A DNA stretch of 23,155 bases from Circinella minor. Lineage: Eukaryota > Mucoromycota > Mucoromycetes > Mucorales > Lichtheimiaceae. Positions 1 through 9,387 of this stretch are shown here, in pieces. The stretch is from NCBI GenBank assembly GCA_016758965.1, contig JAEPRB010000357.1:1-23155 (forward strand), given 5' to 3'. The notes under the pieces were generated by a model. It did not search any database and was not told where the DNA came from. It worked only from the letters and a program-made list of their open reading frames with translations. How positions within the stretch are numbered: position 1 is the stretch's first letter; every line of letters begins with the position of its first letter. Both the position numbers and the translations under genes were made by a program.

Positions 1-104
1 ACATAAAAAATCATTTTTATAATACAAATATACAGGCGGAGATTGAGTTTAAAATGTTTTGTGGCAAATCACATAAAAAATATGTGGCTAGGCACATAAA
101 AAAT
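1..104. repeat. Short direct repeats, possible transposon end
   Basis: The motif CACATAAAAAAT occurs at 70-81 and 93-104, and again at 1-11 without its first base, which lies outside the window. The copy at 70 forms a small hairpin with the ATGTG that follows it. The stretch ends in a GC-richer block near 125-140 (CACTGCACCCC), which looks like the outer end of a DNA transposon entering from the left. No protein is encoded here, so the transposon reading is inference. Confidence 0.35.
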
Positions 105-696
105 CCAAATTTCACCTGAAAAAACACTGCACCCCTTTTAGATGCCTGACATCAATTAATAGTAGAAAAAAATCCAATAGAAATGTCACGTATTAATAAC
201 GTAATGCATTAAGATTCTGAACTTTTTACGCTATAATGTTTGGAAAAAATGATTTGTTTAATATTTAAATAGCAATCATACCATCAATTTTTTGTGCATA
301 TTACTCATTAAAATAGGATAGTCAACTGGAATAAACTCTTCAAAGGAAAGTGTAGTCATTTACGAAATACACAGCAAGATCCATCACACAAGACTTTTAT
401 AAATATTTGTATAAGATGACTATTCTAAAAACATTTACTTTGTACATTTCTAAATTGATAAATGGTTATGGGATATAGCGAAAAGCAAATAAACGAAACC
501 CTTTACATAATAAAATATTAAAGACAAGCTTTTATAATAAAATATGTAATATACCGTATTTCGTTCTTCAATGATGAAAAGACTATTTTATTACCATTTA
601 TTACTATAAAAACAGGATACAACGATTCTATATTTATTATATATATGAATCTACTATTATAGCTTATAAATGACTATTTCTCGCCCTTGTATAAGT
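105..696. other. AT-rich intergenic DNA, no gene seen
   Basis: No open frame with protein-like composition is visible on either strand. The stretch is AT-rich with short homopolymer runs and no tRNA- or rRNA-like sequence. Confidence 0.5.
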
Positions 697-942
697 ACAC
701 ATTTAATAACGTAATGTCCTAGGTAACGGATTTTTTGTTATTATATACACATTTAATAGTATAATGTCCCAGGTAACGGGTTTTTTTGGTATTATATACA
801 CATTTGATAGCATAATGTCCCAGGTAACAATTCTTTTATTTGTTATATACACATTTAATAAAAAAAAAACCCGTTACCTGGGACATTATGCTATTAAATG
901 TGTATATAATAGCAAAAATCCGTTACCTGGGACATTATGCTG
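697..942. repeat. Foldback cluster of ~51-base repeats, head-to-tail then inverted
   Basis: Units beginning ACACATTTAATA start at 697, 747, 798 and 849 (spacing 50, 51, 51). The first three carry TAATGTCCCAGGTAACGG or a close variant. After a central A-run at about 860-869 the unit reappears in reverse complement: 870-909 is the reverse complement of 741-780 with a single mismatch, and another inverted core (CCGTTACCTGGGACATTATG) lies at 920-939. The whole block could fold into a long hairpin. Two short ORFs crossing it are by-products of the repeat and not genes. It resembles a foldback or MITE-type non-autonomous element; no flanking target duplication was identified. Confidence 0.8.
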
Positions 943-2050
943 CAGATGAAGTACATATATATTATGCCATGTTATTTAAAACAAAACAGAACAAAGGCTA
1001 TTTTCTGTTTATACAATCTTTTATTTTTAATCTTTTTATAAATTGTGATGGATGTTGTGAGTAATAGTATAGACTGATTAAATGTAACTAGCATATTGTT
1101 AATTATAAACAAAAAATATTATTTTCTATAATACTGATTTACAATGTAATACTGGTAGAAGGTATTTATATAAAATCAGTAAGCTTTAAAAACGGGAAGA
1201 ACACAAAAAAAGGTAGGGAAAAGAAAGAAAATTGAGGCAGTCTTATAACATATGATTGATGATTTAAAACTATGCATTATGTTAACTTTACATCAATGCT
1301 TTAATACCAAATATTTTTTGTTACTATATATATTATGCAGAACAAGTTTAGCCAAGATACTGTTTCTTTTCATAGTGACATAAAACATCTGCAAGTATAT
1401 TATCAATGGTTTTGTTAGTCATTGCTAAATCGAGTGTGCTATACAATAAAATATATCTTATATTAAAGAAGGGAAATAATGGTATCGTTTTGTTATATTA
1501 GGTATAATATTGACAGATATCTTTTGGCTTACAAAGTTGATATAAACTAATCTATATTAAATAGCTATTGTAATAAATAGTGCTTAATATTATTTATATA
1601 TTCTTTGCACAATCAATAGACATGAATTTTGGTATCGTCTTTTTTTATATATTCTATTTGAAGTATAAAATATAAAATATAATTTATGGAAAACAAGTAT
1701 ATTAGCAAAACAAGCATTATTTTGAGATCTTAGTATTAAGCATCTTATATTTCACCTTCTATACTTGATAGAAAGAATAAGAGAAGAGCAGTCATCAAAA
1801 AAGGAATACACAGACAACTAAAATAATAGTTAAATGGCTCCACTCGTGAACTGAACGCACGCCTCTGCGAGAAAAAACAAAAAAAGGTTCAAATCTTAAC
1901 CAATTCAGCAAAACGAATGTTTTTTCTCCATTAATATATTTTTGAGATACTATTACAAGTTTGAAGCTGCGCTGTAATGAATGCTATTAATATTACTACT
2001 ACCACTAGGTATTATAATATAGCAATGACACTTATTTGATTTACTTAATC
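943..2050. other. AT-rich intergenic DNA, no gene seen
   Basis: No supported coding region. The only GC-richer patch (1836-1870) was examined as a possible tRNA and rejected. The right end at 2051 borders a short hairpin and the 82-base repeat array. Confidence 0.5.
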
Positions 2051-2073
2051 TTATTGACGTTCCACGTCAATAA
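2051..2073. repeat. Perfect 10-base inverted repeat with 3-base loop
   Basis: TTATTGACGT (2051-2060) and ACGTCAATAA (2064-2073) are exact reverse complements around the loop TCC. It sits five bases before the first unit of the 82-base array. It may be a flanking structure, or a binding site with an ACGTCA (bZIP-like) core. The role is inference. Confidence 0.7.
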
Positions 2074-2077
2074 AATC

Positions 2078-2564
2078 GAACTGTGAATCCCTGTGCTTTT
2101 TTGGTGAACTTCTGTTCCGAACAGAGATTCACAGATGAGAACAGATGAGAACAGATTGAACTCTGTGAATCCCTGTGGTTTTTGGGTGAACTTCTGTTCT
2201 GAACAGAGATTCACAGATGAGAACAGATGAGAACAGATTGAACTCTGTGAATCCCTGTGGTTTTTGGGTAAATTTCTGTTCCGAACAAAGATTCACAGAT
2301 GAGAACAGGTGAGAACAGATTGAACTCTGTGAATCCCTGTGGTTTTTGGGTAAATTTCTGTTCCGAACAAAGATTCACAGATGAGAACAGATGAGAACAG
2401 ATTGAACTCTGTGAATCCCTGTGCTTTTTGGGTGAATTTCTGTTCCGAACAGAGATTCACAGACGAGAACAGATGAGAACAGATCGAACTCTGTGAATCC
2501 CTGTGCTTTTTGGGTGAGTTTCTGTTCCTAACAGAGATCCACAGATGAGAACAGATGAGAACAG
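2078..2564. repeat. Six tandem ~82-base units, each a potential hairpin
   Basis: Units start at GAACT at 2078, 2158, 2240, 2322, 2404 and 2486. The first step is 80 bases because two bases are missing; every later step is exactly 82. Each unit holds an outer inverted pair (CTGTGAATC ... GATTCACAG; in unit 2 at 2163-2171 and 2208-2216) and an inner pair (TCTGTTC and GAACAGA around one base), followed by doubled GATGAGAACA words. Units differ at only a few positions. The array lies about 190 bases past the stop codon of the minus-strand transposase, as expected for subterminal transposase-binding repeats of a CACTA-like element. That function is inference; the repeat structure is read directly. 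Confidence 0.92.
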
Positions 2565-2754
2565 CAGTAAACAGAGATTACCTATGTTCATTAGTTATGT
2601 CGGTTTTCTGTAAACACCTTTTACGTGCGATTTACATCAATGCCATGCACCAATAATCACTCACAGACACAACTGGTAACTAAAGGGATGTACTGGCTTA
2701 TCCAGAGTACTTGGATTTTATAAAAAAAAGTGATGTGTAATTCTACTACATTCA

Positions 2755-5700
2755 TTACAATCTTTTTATTTCTCCTAAAACAATTGGCTCCTTCATCATA
2801 TCCTCATACACATAATAAAACAAGTTTTCTTTTGTTGATGCCAAAACTCCAACCGGACAAACAATCTCTGACGCGTCACAAACATATAACCGATCAATTG
2901 AACCATGTCCTGTCTTTCCACAAGGATATCCATACTTCGTCAGCCGCGTACCTTGATCAAGGTTCACCAAACATAACAACCGCATCTCAGCTATATAGTT
3001 TGATAGTGTTTGTTATTAATAGAATAAAAATAAAAAAAGGACAAGTAAAAAGTATTGTTACTACTATGTACTTACACATGTATCGATGGCTAAAAAAAAG
3101 AATTGCTTCACCAAAGAAAGTTTTCATCTCACTGTTATCTTCACTACCTATACCTCGATATGCATTCTTGTCGACTGGTAAATTGAGCTTCAAAAACGTC
3201 CCATTTTTGTCAGAATCAAGTGGAAGTTTACAGTCGTATGTTGTTTTTTTCATAAATAAACGCTTTCCAATGGTAATATCCTTATTCAGAGGGGGTAGTG
3301 AATTTGCTTTCATTTTCCGTACGCGAGCCCAAAAATTGCGAACGTAACACATCAAGTTATAAGCATCAAAAAACATGTCTGTTGATGACTTGGCCAAATG
3401 AGGTCCCCATAATTGTTCTGGGCCATTACTTATATTATTAGAAAAAAACACATCGTCTCTGATGTTATGTATATCATTGTTATCATTAGTTATAAATATT
3501 TCTTGATTGTTTGTTCTGTTTTGAAATCGATTGGCTGCTACCAATGTTAGTTGATTTCCAGCATTAACACCTGGTGCTTTTGTGGATTTAATTAGCTTGT
3601 CAAAGAGGCCGACAGCTCGTTCCATACATCTTGCTCCAAAACCTCTTAATGGGCCATACAAACGAAGAATGTCAGGTACATAGCGAATATAATGAAAATT
3701 AATTGTATAAAGATTATGTGGAAGTTTGTTGATCGCAAAACTATGCCAATGTTTGATTTCTCTGTATATTAGTCAGTAATGTGCTTTTACCATAATACTA
3801 ATTTTTCGTACTGTCTTCTGCTTACTTTTCGATGGATTCGATATCTGCTGTAGTAATGGACCATGACAATGACAAAGAACATGCTTTCGCAAGAGATGCA
3901 AGGGCAAATATTGCCTCTTCAGGACAATTAGTCGATTCAAGCTGCTCAATTAGTATCGTAGGAGCCACATATACAAGTAAATCAATAAAATCAATAGCTC
4001 TAGCATTTTTAGTTGTCGTCAGTACATCTAATAGAAATTGATGTGTTAAAGATGTTAAAAGATAAATACATATTTGTATAAATATAAATACATAAAAGGT
4101 AAAAGAAAAAAACCTTTAATCATTCCATTAAATGTTCCTGGCCATGTTGAGCTAGATCTTGATATTGCATGACTGACAGCAGTTCTCCGAGTTTTGTCCA
4201 GCAAATACGGAGTACATAAGATTGGGTTTGTGACCCACCCAAAGATACTTGGACTAATGTTACAACCAAATAAATGCATTTCATCGAGCCCCCAATAGAA
4301 AGCGCCTGAGAATGATTTTAATTCAGCGAACGGGGTTGGTGATTTGATGTTATGGTCCTAAAAAGTACAAATTCAATATTTGACCAGTAGTTAATAAAGA
4401 AGGAAACAACAGCAGCAAAAAAAATTACCTTATCTCCAATCTTAAAATCAAGTTCAGAACGTATAGGATCCAACTCTTCATTCCCAGGAAAATACATCCC
4501 AAATCCAGCACGTGCGTTACTATTTCCAGTTTCTAGATCGCGTCGATCCTTTGATTTTGGGCTTTCAAGTCGTAATCCTTCAATTAAACAAATACGGCAG
4601 CCTAAATTGGTGTTCTTAGTTAAAAAAATTTCTATACATAATGCTGTTGTAGTTCTACAACAATACTAACCAAAATAAGACATATGGCCATTGTGATGGC
4701 ATAGAGATGCACAACCTGGAATATCACCAGTAGCCATGATCAAGTGTGCTTTATAATGGCGCTCTTCTCCATCATCACATAATACGTCAATTCCTGCTGT
4801 TTCCAATTCCTTCATCTCTTGGACAAGGGGAGCAAGGAATGAATCTAAGTTTCCGTCACGAGACGCTGTTGGAATGATAGCTACTTGTATCATATTTTCA
4901 TCTTTGTAACTTGTATGAAAATAAAATATAAAAAGTCAGCATCTTTACAATACAGTGGCAAGAGCCGATGCTCTTGTCGATAATATTACAACTTACAGCA
5001 TATCATCTGGCAGGTTCATGATAACAATATGAACAATAGTCATAGATACTACACTATGAATGAACGGTTGGAAGCCATCAACGTATAAAACAAGTATAAG
5101 GTCATTATCACTCCAATTTTTTTCCTTGATCACTGAACCATCAAACATATTTTCGAGAGCTCCTGAAGATGTTTTTTTGTTGTGTAAAAGGTTTCTTGTG
5201 GGTGAATGGGCAATAAATGTAGCAAGCTGATCAGACACCGGTAAATACAACATAGTGGCAAATGATTCTTTTTTACTGCTTTCATTTCGCGATTCGCGAT
5301 ACCGAGGAGTGTTGCATTTATTGTTTGGACATGTTGTAAGATCATCTGTCATAAATAAATGGCAGCCCTTCCTACATATGTCATAATACCGTTCTTGAAC
5401 TGGATAAAGGGATTTAAGCAACGTTTGGGTCCGATAAGGTGTGAGAATATGATAAAAAAATACATTCGTTGATACTATGAGATAGAATATTAGCATTTAA
5501 TTTTCATTAGCCTTGGAACATTAAAAAACACCTTACCATCATGATCTCCAGAAACAACTGTTACAACATCATTTGCCCACGCTACTAAGGCTTCGTAACA
5601 AGCATCTGACAAATGGAACCTGTTGATGATTTGCATCAATTTCAGACTTAATAGCTCACTTGATGAAAGCTTACTTCCACCAATATTCTTCATGTTAATA

Positions 5701-6197
5701 TATTTCGCATCATCGCTCGTACGTCTTAGAAGTGATTGAGCATCTGTTTCTGCACCTATTTCTGAATTGTTTGCGTCAAAATAATTTTCATTTGTATTAA
5801 TGTACTGCATTGGGTTCTGGTCGTCTCCATAATCATAATCCTCAATATCTACGTCATCAAAATAGCAGCTACGTTCGGATCCCTGCTCAAGAATTGAAGA
5901 AATTGAATTGTTATTATTGATAACCTGTGTACTTTGTATTACTGGTACATGTGAGGATAATGATGTAGATGATGTAGAAAAAAAAGGTGTATGTGCTGAA
6001 GATTGGGCCTGTACTGGTTCAGGTGTCAATATTTGTAATGAAGTTGAGGAGCTACTGGCTGCTGACGACGATGATAAACCTTGAGATTTGAATCTCTTGG
6101 AGTTTGGTTCTATATACCGCTTAATGTAACATTGCTTCTTATGTTCGTCAAACTTCCTTTTTGTTGGACTAAGATTACAATACGGGCACTGGGTCAT
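2755..6197 (-). CDS. Tnp2-family transposase, 8 exons, 972 aa, apparently intact
   Basis: Exons (minus strand): 6197-5537, 5474-4997, 4909-4671, 4601-4429, 4357-4114, 4027-3826, 3761-3076, 2990-2755. All seven introns are 62-87 bases, GT-AG, and keep phase, giving 972 codons with no stop. The start is ATG at 6197. The N-terminus has a zinc-finger-like CPYC...H...C block, then a Ser-rich and acidic linker (to about residue 150). Residues 254-274 carry paired cysteines (YDICRKGC, CPNNKC). An RNase H-like DDE core follows: YVDGFQPF (Asp353), NLPDDM, IQVAIIPT, ATGDIPG (Asp442), CRIC, LDEMHLFG (Asp542) and GPLRGFGARCMER (Glu713). This order is characteristic of fungal Tnp2 transposases. About 280 C-terminal residues follow with no recognised domain. 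It should act in the nucleus on its own ends. The 192-base gap to the divergent gene is probably a shared promoter. Family assignment is firm; activity is inferred from an open frame. Confidence 0.88.
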
Positions 6198-6389
6198 GGC
6201 GCCCAGAGGTTGCCAAGTTGAAAAAAAACAAACAACACTTTCTAAAGATTAAGCACTTCCATCGATGTGACTGCCTTGTGAAAAAAAAATTTATTTGTTG
6301 TTTTTCTCACCATTGTTCTTTTTTCTTTGCGATGGTTTCTCCTCGCCACCGTTAGTTTGAATCTGTTTCGGTTTCAGTATAGGTTTGTC
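6198..6389. promoter_or_regulatory. Divergent promoter region of element A
   Basis: This 192-base gap separates the ATG codons of two genes transcribed away from each other, so it must hold both 5' leaders and promoters. It contains A- and T-runs and pyrimidine-rich leader sequence before the plus-strand gene. An in-frame TTG at 6327 was not used as start because ATG at 6390 is the first ATG in that frame. Confidence 0.55.
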
Positions 6390-7925
6390 ATGCCACCCAA
6401 ATCAAACGTAAAAGTATCAGTACAACAAGAATTACAAGAATTGAGACGCCAAGTAACCAATATTTCCCATGATCAAGAAACTTTATACACAGCACAAAAC
6501 GAACTAGCTGGTGCTATTCGAGAATTAAAACAAGAATTTGAAAGCAAAACTGAAGAAATATTGAATGCTATTAATGATTTGAAGGAAGTATCAATGAGCC
6601 ATATAGCAAGATCCATGTCTTTTGAAAGTTTACCAAGTGATGCTGCATCTGTATCAACAAATTCAACTTTAGCAACAATATCAACAAGACCCACAGCAAG
6701 AAATAATTTTGCAAAGAGTATTATCCTGGCACCTAGGAAAACTGTAGTATTCAAAGGAAAGAGAAAGCAAGTTAAAGCCAAGATTACTAAGGATCATATA
6801 ATAAAATCGGTAATTCAAAATGATATTAATCCCGATATGTCATATTCACAAGCAGAAGCAATCTACAACACAGTCATTCAAGAAAGAAGATTAGCTTTGA
6901 AGTTGCTATCACAAAGATTAGTAAATAATGGACAAGAAACGCTGCTGGATGATGAAATGGGTGATGAAGAAATTAAGATTGGATGGGGGAGCATCAATGA
7001 AAATGAACGAAAAACTACTATTGATGGATTTAAGGATGCTGTTTTTGAGAGAACGTCTGTCAATTTGAGGCTTTGTGAAGAAGATTGGGCGGCGCTTCAC
7101 ATGTTGTCTGAAGGTTGGGGAAATCGAAGACAGCAGGAACAAACAGTGCGAAGAAGCAGAGGGTATGTATACATTATTTATTACGAATAACATGATCAAT
7201 TATTCGAACATCTAAATAACGTTTTCTTTTCATAAAAACAAGATCGTATAGTATTGGTGAAGCTCCAAGTCCACAACCATCAAGTCGACAACCATCAAGT
7301 CCACAATCATCAAGTCCACAATCATCAAGTCCACAACCATCAAGTTCGTTACAAGAATTATCTACAAAGTAAGGAATGATGTGAAGAGATGATACTTTAA
7401 GCTAGGTATGAAGGAATATGACAAATTAATATGATGATATGCTTTTTTCAAAATAGTTTATCTGTTCCAAGACTTGCATCGTCTTCTGCATCAACTACAA
7501 GCATGATTGATAATCTTTTACAAACGTAATGAATGTTAACCAGGGTTGTTTGTGATTAGACAATGTGAAACGTTGCTAATATTTGTATGTATTTTTCAAT
7601 AGATTGGCGCCTACTCCTGAAAATAAAGCAACAATTGCCATTTTACACAGGTAATTCTGCATAATACAATTAAATCTCAACGACTTGATATCTACAAACA
7701 TAAGTAACTAATGTGTTAAAAAACTGTTAGCATTATTCAACAAAACAACCCCACTACTACTACTACAAATAATAATACACCACGAAGGTAAGCTTAATAC
7801 AAGATTCTTTTCTACATTCATATGGATTGTGTATAGGAGGAATGTATAGCTTCTTAACTCTTTTTATAATATATTTTATTAGCAATATACTTGATCACGA
7901 ATCAAACAACGATACAAATATTTGA
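6390..7925 (+). CDS. Uncharacterised coiled-coil protein of element A, 6 exons, 371 aa
   Basis: I do not recognise this family. Exons: 6390-7162, 7243-7368, 7457-7525, 7603-7650, 7731-7787, 7883-7925. Every intron is GT-AG and every one interrupts a codon in phase 2, so all internal exons are cassette-like multiples of three. The spliced frame has no stop before TGA at 7923. Residues about 9-72 are heptad-like (coiled coil, probable oligomerisation); 73-110 are Ser/Thr-rich; 116-140 are strongly basic (GKRKQVKAKITK; possible nuclear-localisation or DNA contact); 145-245 form a compact-looking domain ending EEDWAALHMLSEGWG. The remainder is low-complexity: a PSSPQ-type repeat, then Ser/Thr/Asn-rich. 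Its position head-to-head with an intact transposase suggests a second transposon protein, analogous in placement to the accessory proteins of plant CACTA elements. That role is inference. Confidence 0.72.
7257..7350 (+). repeat. 15-base coding minisatellite (PSSPQ repeat)
   Basis: CCATCAAGTCCACAA and close variants follow one another about five times within exon 2 of the accessory gene, encoding repeated SPQ-PSS/SSS units. The variants are mostly single-base differences, indicating expansion by slippage. The period is a multiple of three, so copy number can vary without breaking the frame. Confidence 0.85.
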
Positions 7926-8285
7926 TCGAACAACAATAAACAACAAGAAAAACTCTAGCGTTTTAATTATAAATAGTTATATATTATTATTAGTAGTATT
8001 ATAAAAAATATCGACAATTATTATTTATTTGCCATGATGCATGGGAAGAAATACAATAAATAATACTACAATACATATATTGTTAAAGATTGTAAATAAA
8101 AAAAATTATTTGTCATGATGGAAATACATAATATATAATAGAGTATAATAATATTGATCATTATATTACTACTGCTACATGATATTGCATTTTTTTGTAC
8201 CTACTACGTATTATTTTATTTTTTGCTATATATTTTGAGTTTCCAAAAGGACACATCTATATATTGCTGTTAATTTCTGTTTATA
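7926..8285. other. AT-rich 3' flank of element A, no gene seen
   Basis: Downstream of the accessory gene stop. Rich in ATT/TAT words, with no supported coding region. The short plus-strand frame that begins at 8195 runs into the palindrome and is not protein-like. Confidence 0.5.
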
Positions 8286-8422
8286 GCTGTGTTCCCACGT
8301 TATCTTCTGTTATCTTCTGTTTTCGTCTGTTCTTGTCGGTTCTGTGGATTTCAGGTGAATGGTCAATTTCCACCCTAAATCCACAGAACTGATATGAACA
8401 GACAAAAACCGGGGATCACAGC
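8286..8422. repeat. 137-base imperfect palindrome, probable right end of element A
   Basis: Outer arms GCTGTG (8286-8291) and CACAGC (8417-8422) and inner arms GTTCTGTGGATTT (8339-8351) and AAATCCACAGAAC (8377-8389) are reverse complements, with a 25-base central loop. Intermediate stretches also pair in part (GTCTGTTC with GAACAGAC). It shares vocabulary with the 82-base units at 2078-2564. It could be the right subterminal region of element A or a separate foldback/MITE copy of the same family. Confidence 0.8.
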
Positions 8423-8724
8423 CTTCTTTTTCCGACGTGTTCAAACTATATATTATAATGCTCATATTTCCTTAAGTACTTATACATATATATATTCAAA
8501 ATTCAAATAAGCTAAATACTATGATAGGCTTTGACTGTTTTTTTTCAGTACTATAATAATATAAAATTTTTTGAACTTTTTTTTTTAACCAAGAAAAAGT
8601 ATAGAGCATCAATTTTTTTTTCTTTGTACTTGCTCCTATTCAGTAATTAGTTATACTTGTATAAAGATATTACACCAAAAAAATAAAAGAATAAAAAAAA
8701 ACAGAATCTTGTTGAATTAAAATG
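8423..8724. other. AT-rich intergenic DNA with T- and A-runs
   Basis: Nothing coding seen. Several homopolymer runs (for example T9-T10 around 8575-8585) lie between the palindrome and the stop codon of the next minus-strand frame. Confidence 0.5.
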
Positions 8725-9387
8725 TTATTCTTCATCACTGATTATAATATATTTTATATTATTATCATCACCATTCCTGACATCTGTTCCTTCTCTTTCC
8801 ATTTCACCAATTCCCTCTAATATATTTCTCGCTATTGAATCTGAATCCCCACGAAGTGTTGGAGCTTCAGTAGCAGAACCAAAGACATTGGGAGGGAATG
8901 TTGTAGTAGCAGTTTGCCTGAAAATGCTACTTGGATACCATGAGTGGACAAGCAGATAAGGAATAATGGTTCCAAGTGCTTTCATTTTCTTTTCTTCGAT
9001 TATCTTCCCTGCTTTTTTTATTGCTCTTGCTTTGTCTTCAACACTTGGAAATAATTCCTGGTAATCACAGAGGGAATGCACATTGGCACAATACCCAAAG
9101 ACATCACCAGGCTCATCATCAGCATCCTCAATCTCATAACGAGACTTGAGATTAAGTTCTGCCTCATGGATTATAAAGGCTACAATCATATAGCGAGGCA
9201 GACCTTCAGCACTAAGCTCATCATAAATATCAAAAAAAAGCGTGTCAATCATTTTTGCAACGATTCTTTTGATATCGCCATATTTTACTTCGTTGGCCAA
9301 TTTTAAAGCACGTTTACAATGGGTTATTTTTCTCGAGTTTTTTTTCTCTCTCTCTGTTATTATTGCGCCAACGTTGTCTTCGATCAA
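8725..9387 (-). CDS. Unknown protein, single long frame, 5' end unresolved
   Basis: Not recognised. The frame is open for 220 codons from 9387 to the stop at 8725, but begins at a non-ATG codon right after a stop. The first in-frame ATG is at 9252, giving 175 aa. Upstream residues (TEREKKNSRKITHCKRALKLANEV) look coding, so a 5' exon is likely. A small ATGAATAG followed by GTAAAC lies near 9487-9500, but I could not join it with confidence. The product has a charged, helix-rich middle, a Thr-rich patch with Pro (TATTTFPPNVFGSATEAP) and a very acidic tail ending IISDEE. No signal peptide or membrane segment is evident. The surroundings are transposon-rich, so it could be transposon cargo or a host orphan gene. 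Confidence 0.45.
   Translation of the reverse strand: MIEDNVGAIITEREKKNSRKITHCKRALKLANEVKYGDIKRIVAKMIDTLFFDIYDELSAEGLPRYMIVAFIIHEAELNLKSRYEIEDADDEPGDVFGYCANVHSLCDYQELFPSVEDKARAIKKAGKIIEEKKMKALGTIIPYLLVHSWYPSSIFRQTATTTFPPNVFGSATEAPTLRGDSDSIARNILEGIGEMEREGTDVRNGDDNNIKYIIISDEE

Larger units (their letters stand above)
2078..8422. mobile_element. Probable two-gene Tnp2 (CACTA-like) transposon, element A
   Basis: A transposase gene (2755-6197, minus) and a divergent partner (6390-7925, plus) are enclosed by related sequence: the 82-base array on the left and the palindrome at 8286-8422 on the right. Both flanks use the words CTGTG(A/G)AT, GAACAGA and their complements. Reading inward, the left edge starts CTGTGAATCCC and the right edge starts CTGTGATCCCC, which are plausible terminal inverted repeats. 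No convincing target-site duplication was found beside these edges, so the exact boundaries are provisional. Both genes splice into uninterrupted frames, so the copy may be autonomous. Confidence 0.6.

Noticed and set aside
764..1064. Two short plus-strand ORFs (61 and 74 codons)
   Set aside because: They lie mostly inside the foldback repeat and translate its units in two frames; no independent coding signal.
1836..1905. tRNA or tRNA-derived SINE (TGGC and GGTTCAAATC words)
   Set aside because: The words resemble A and B boxes loosely, but no acceptor, anticodon or T-stem pairing could be formed on either strand.
2078..2564. CRISPR array
   Set aside because: The repeats are contiguous 82-base units without variable spacers, in an intron-bearing eukaryotic context; a tandem hairpin repeat explains them.
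2730..3347. 205-codon plus-strand ORF
   Set aside because: Antisense shadow of transposase exons 7-8, which carry family motifs and consistent splice phases on the minus strand.
6473..7199. Minus-strand ORFs across the accessory gene
   Set aside because: Antisense shadows of the plus-strand exon 1; no motifs and no splice continuity.
8195..8392. 65-codon plus-strand ORF
   Set aside because: A hydrophobic AT-rich translation that runs into the palindrome; no ATG-supported coding signal.
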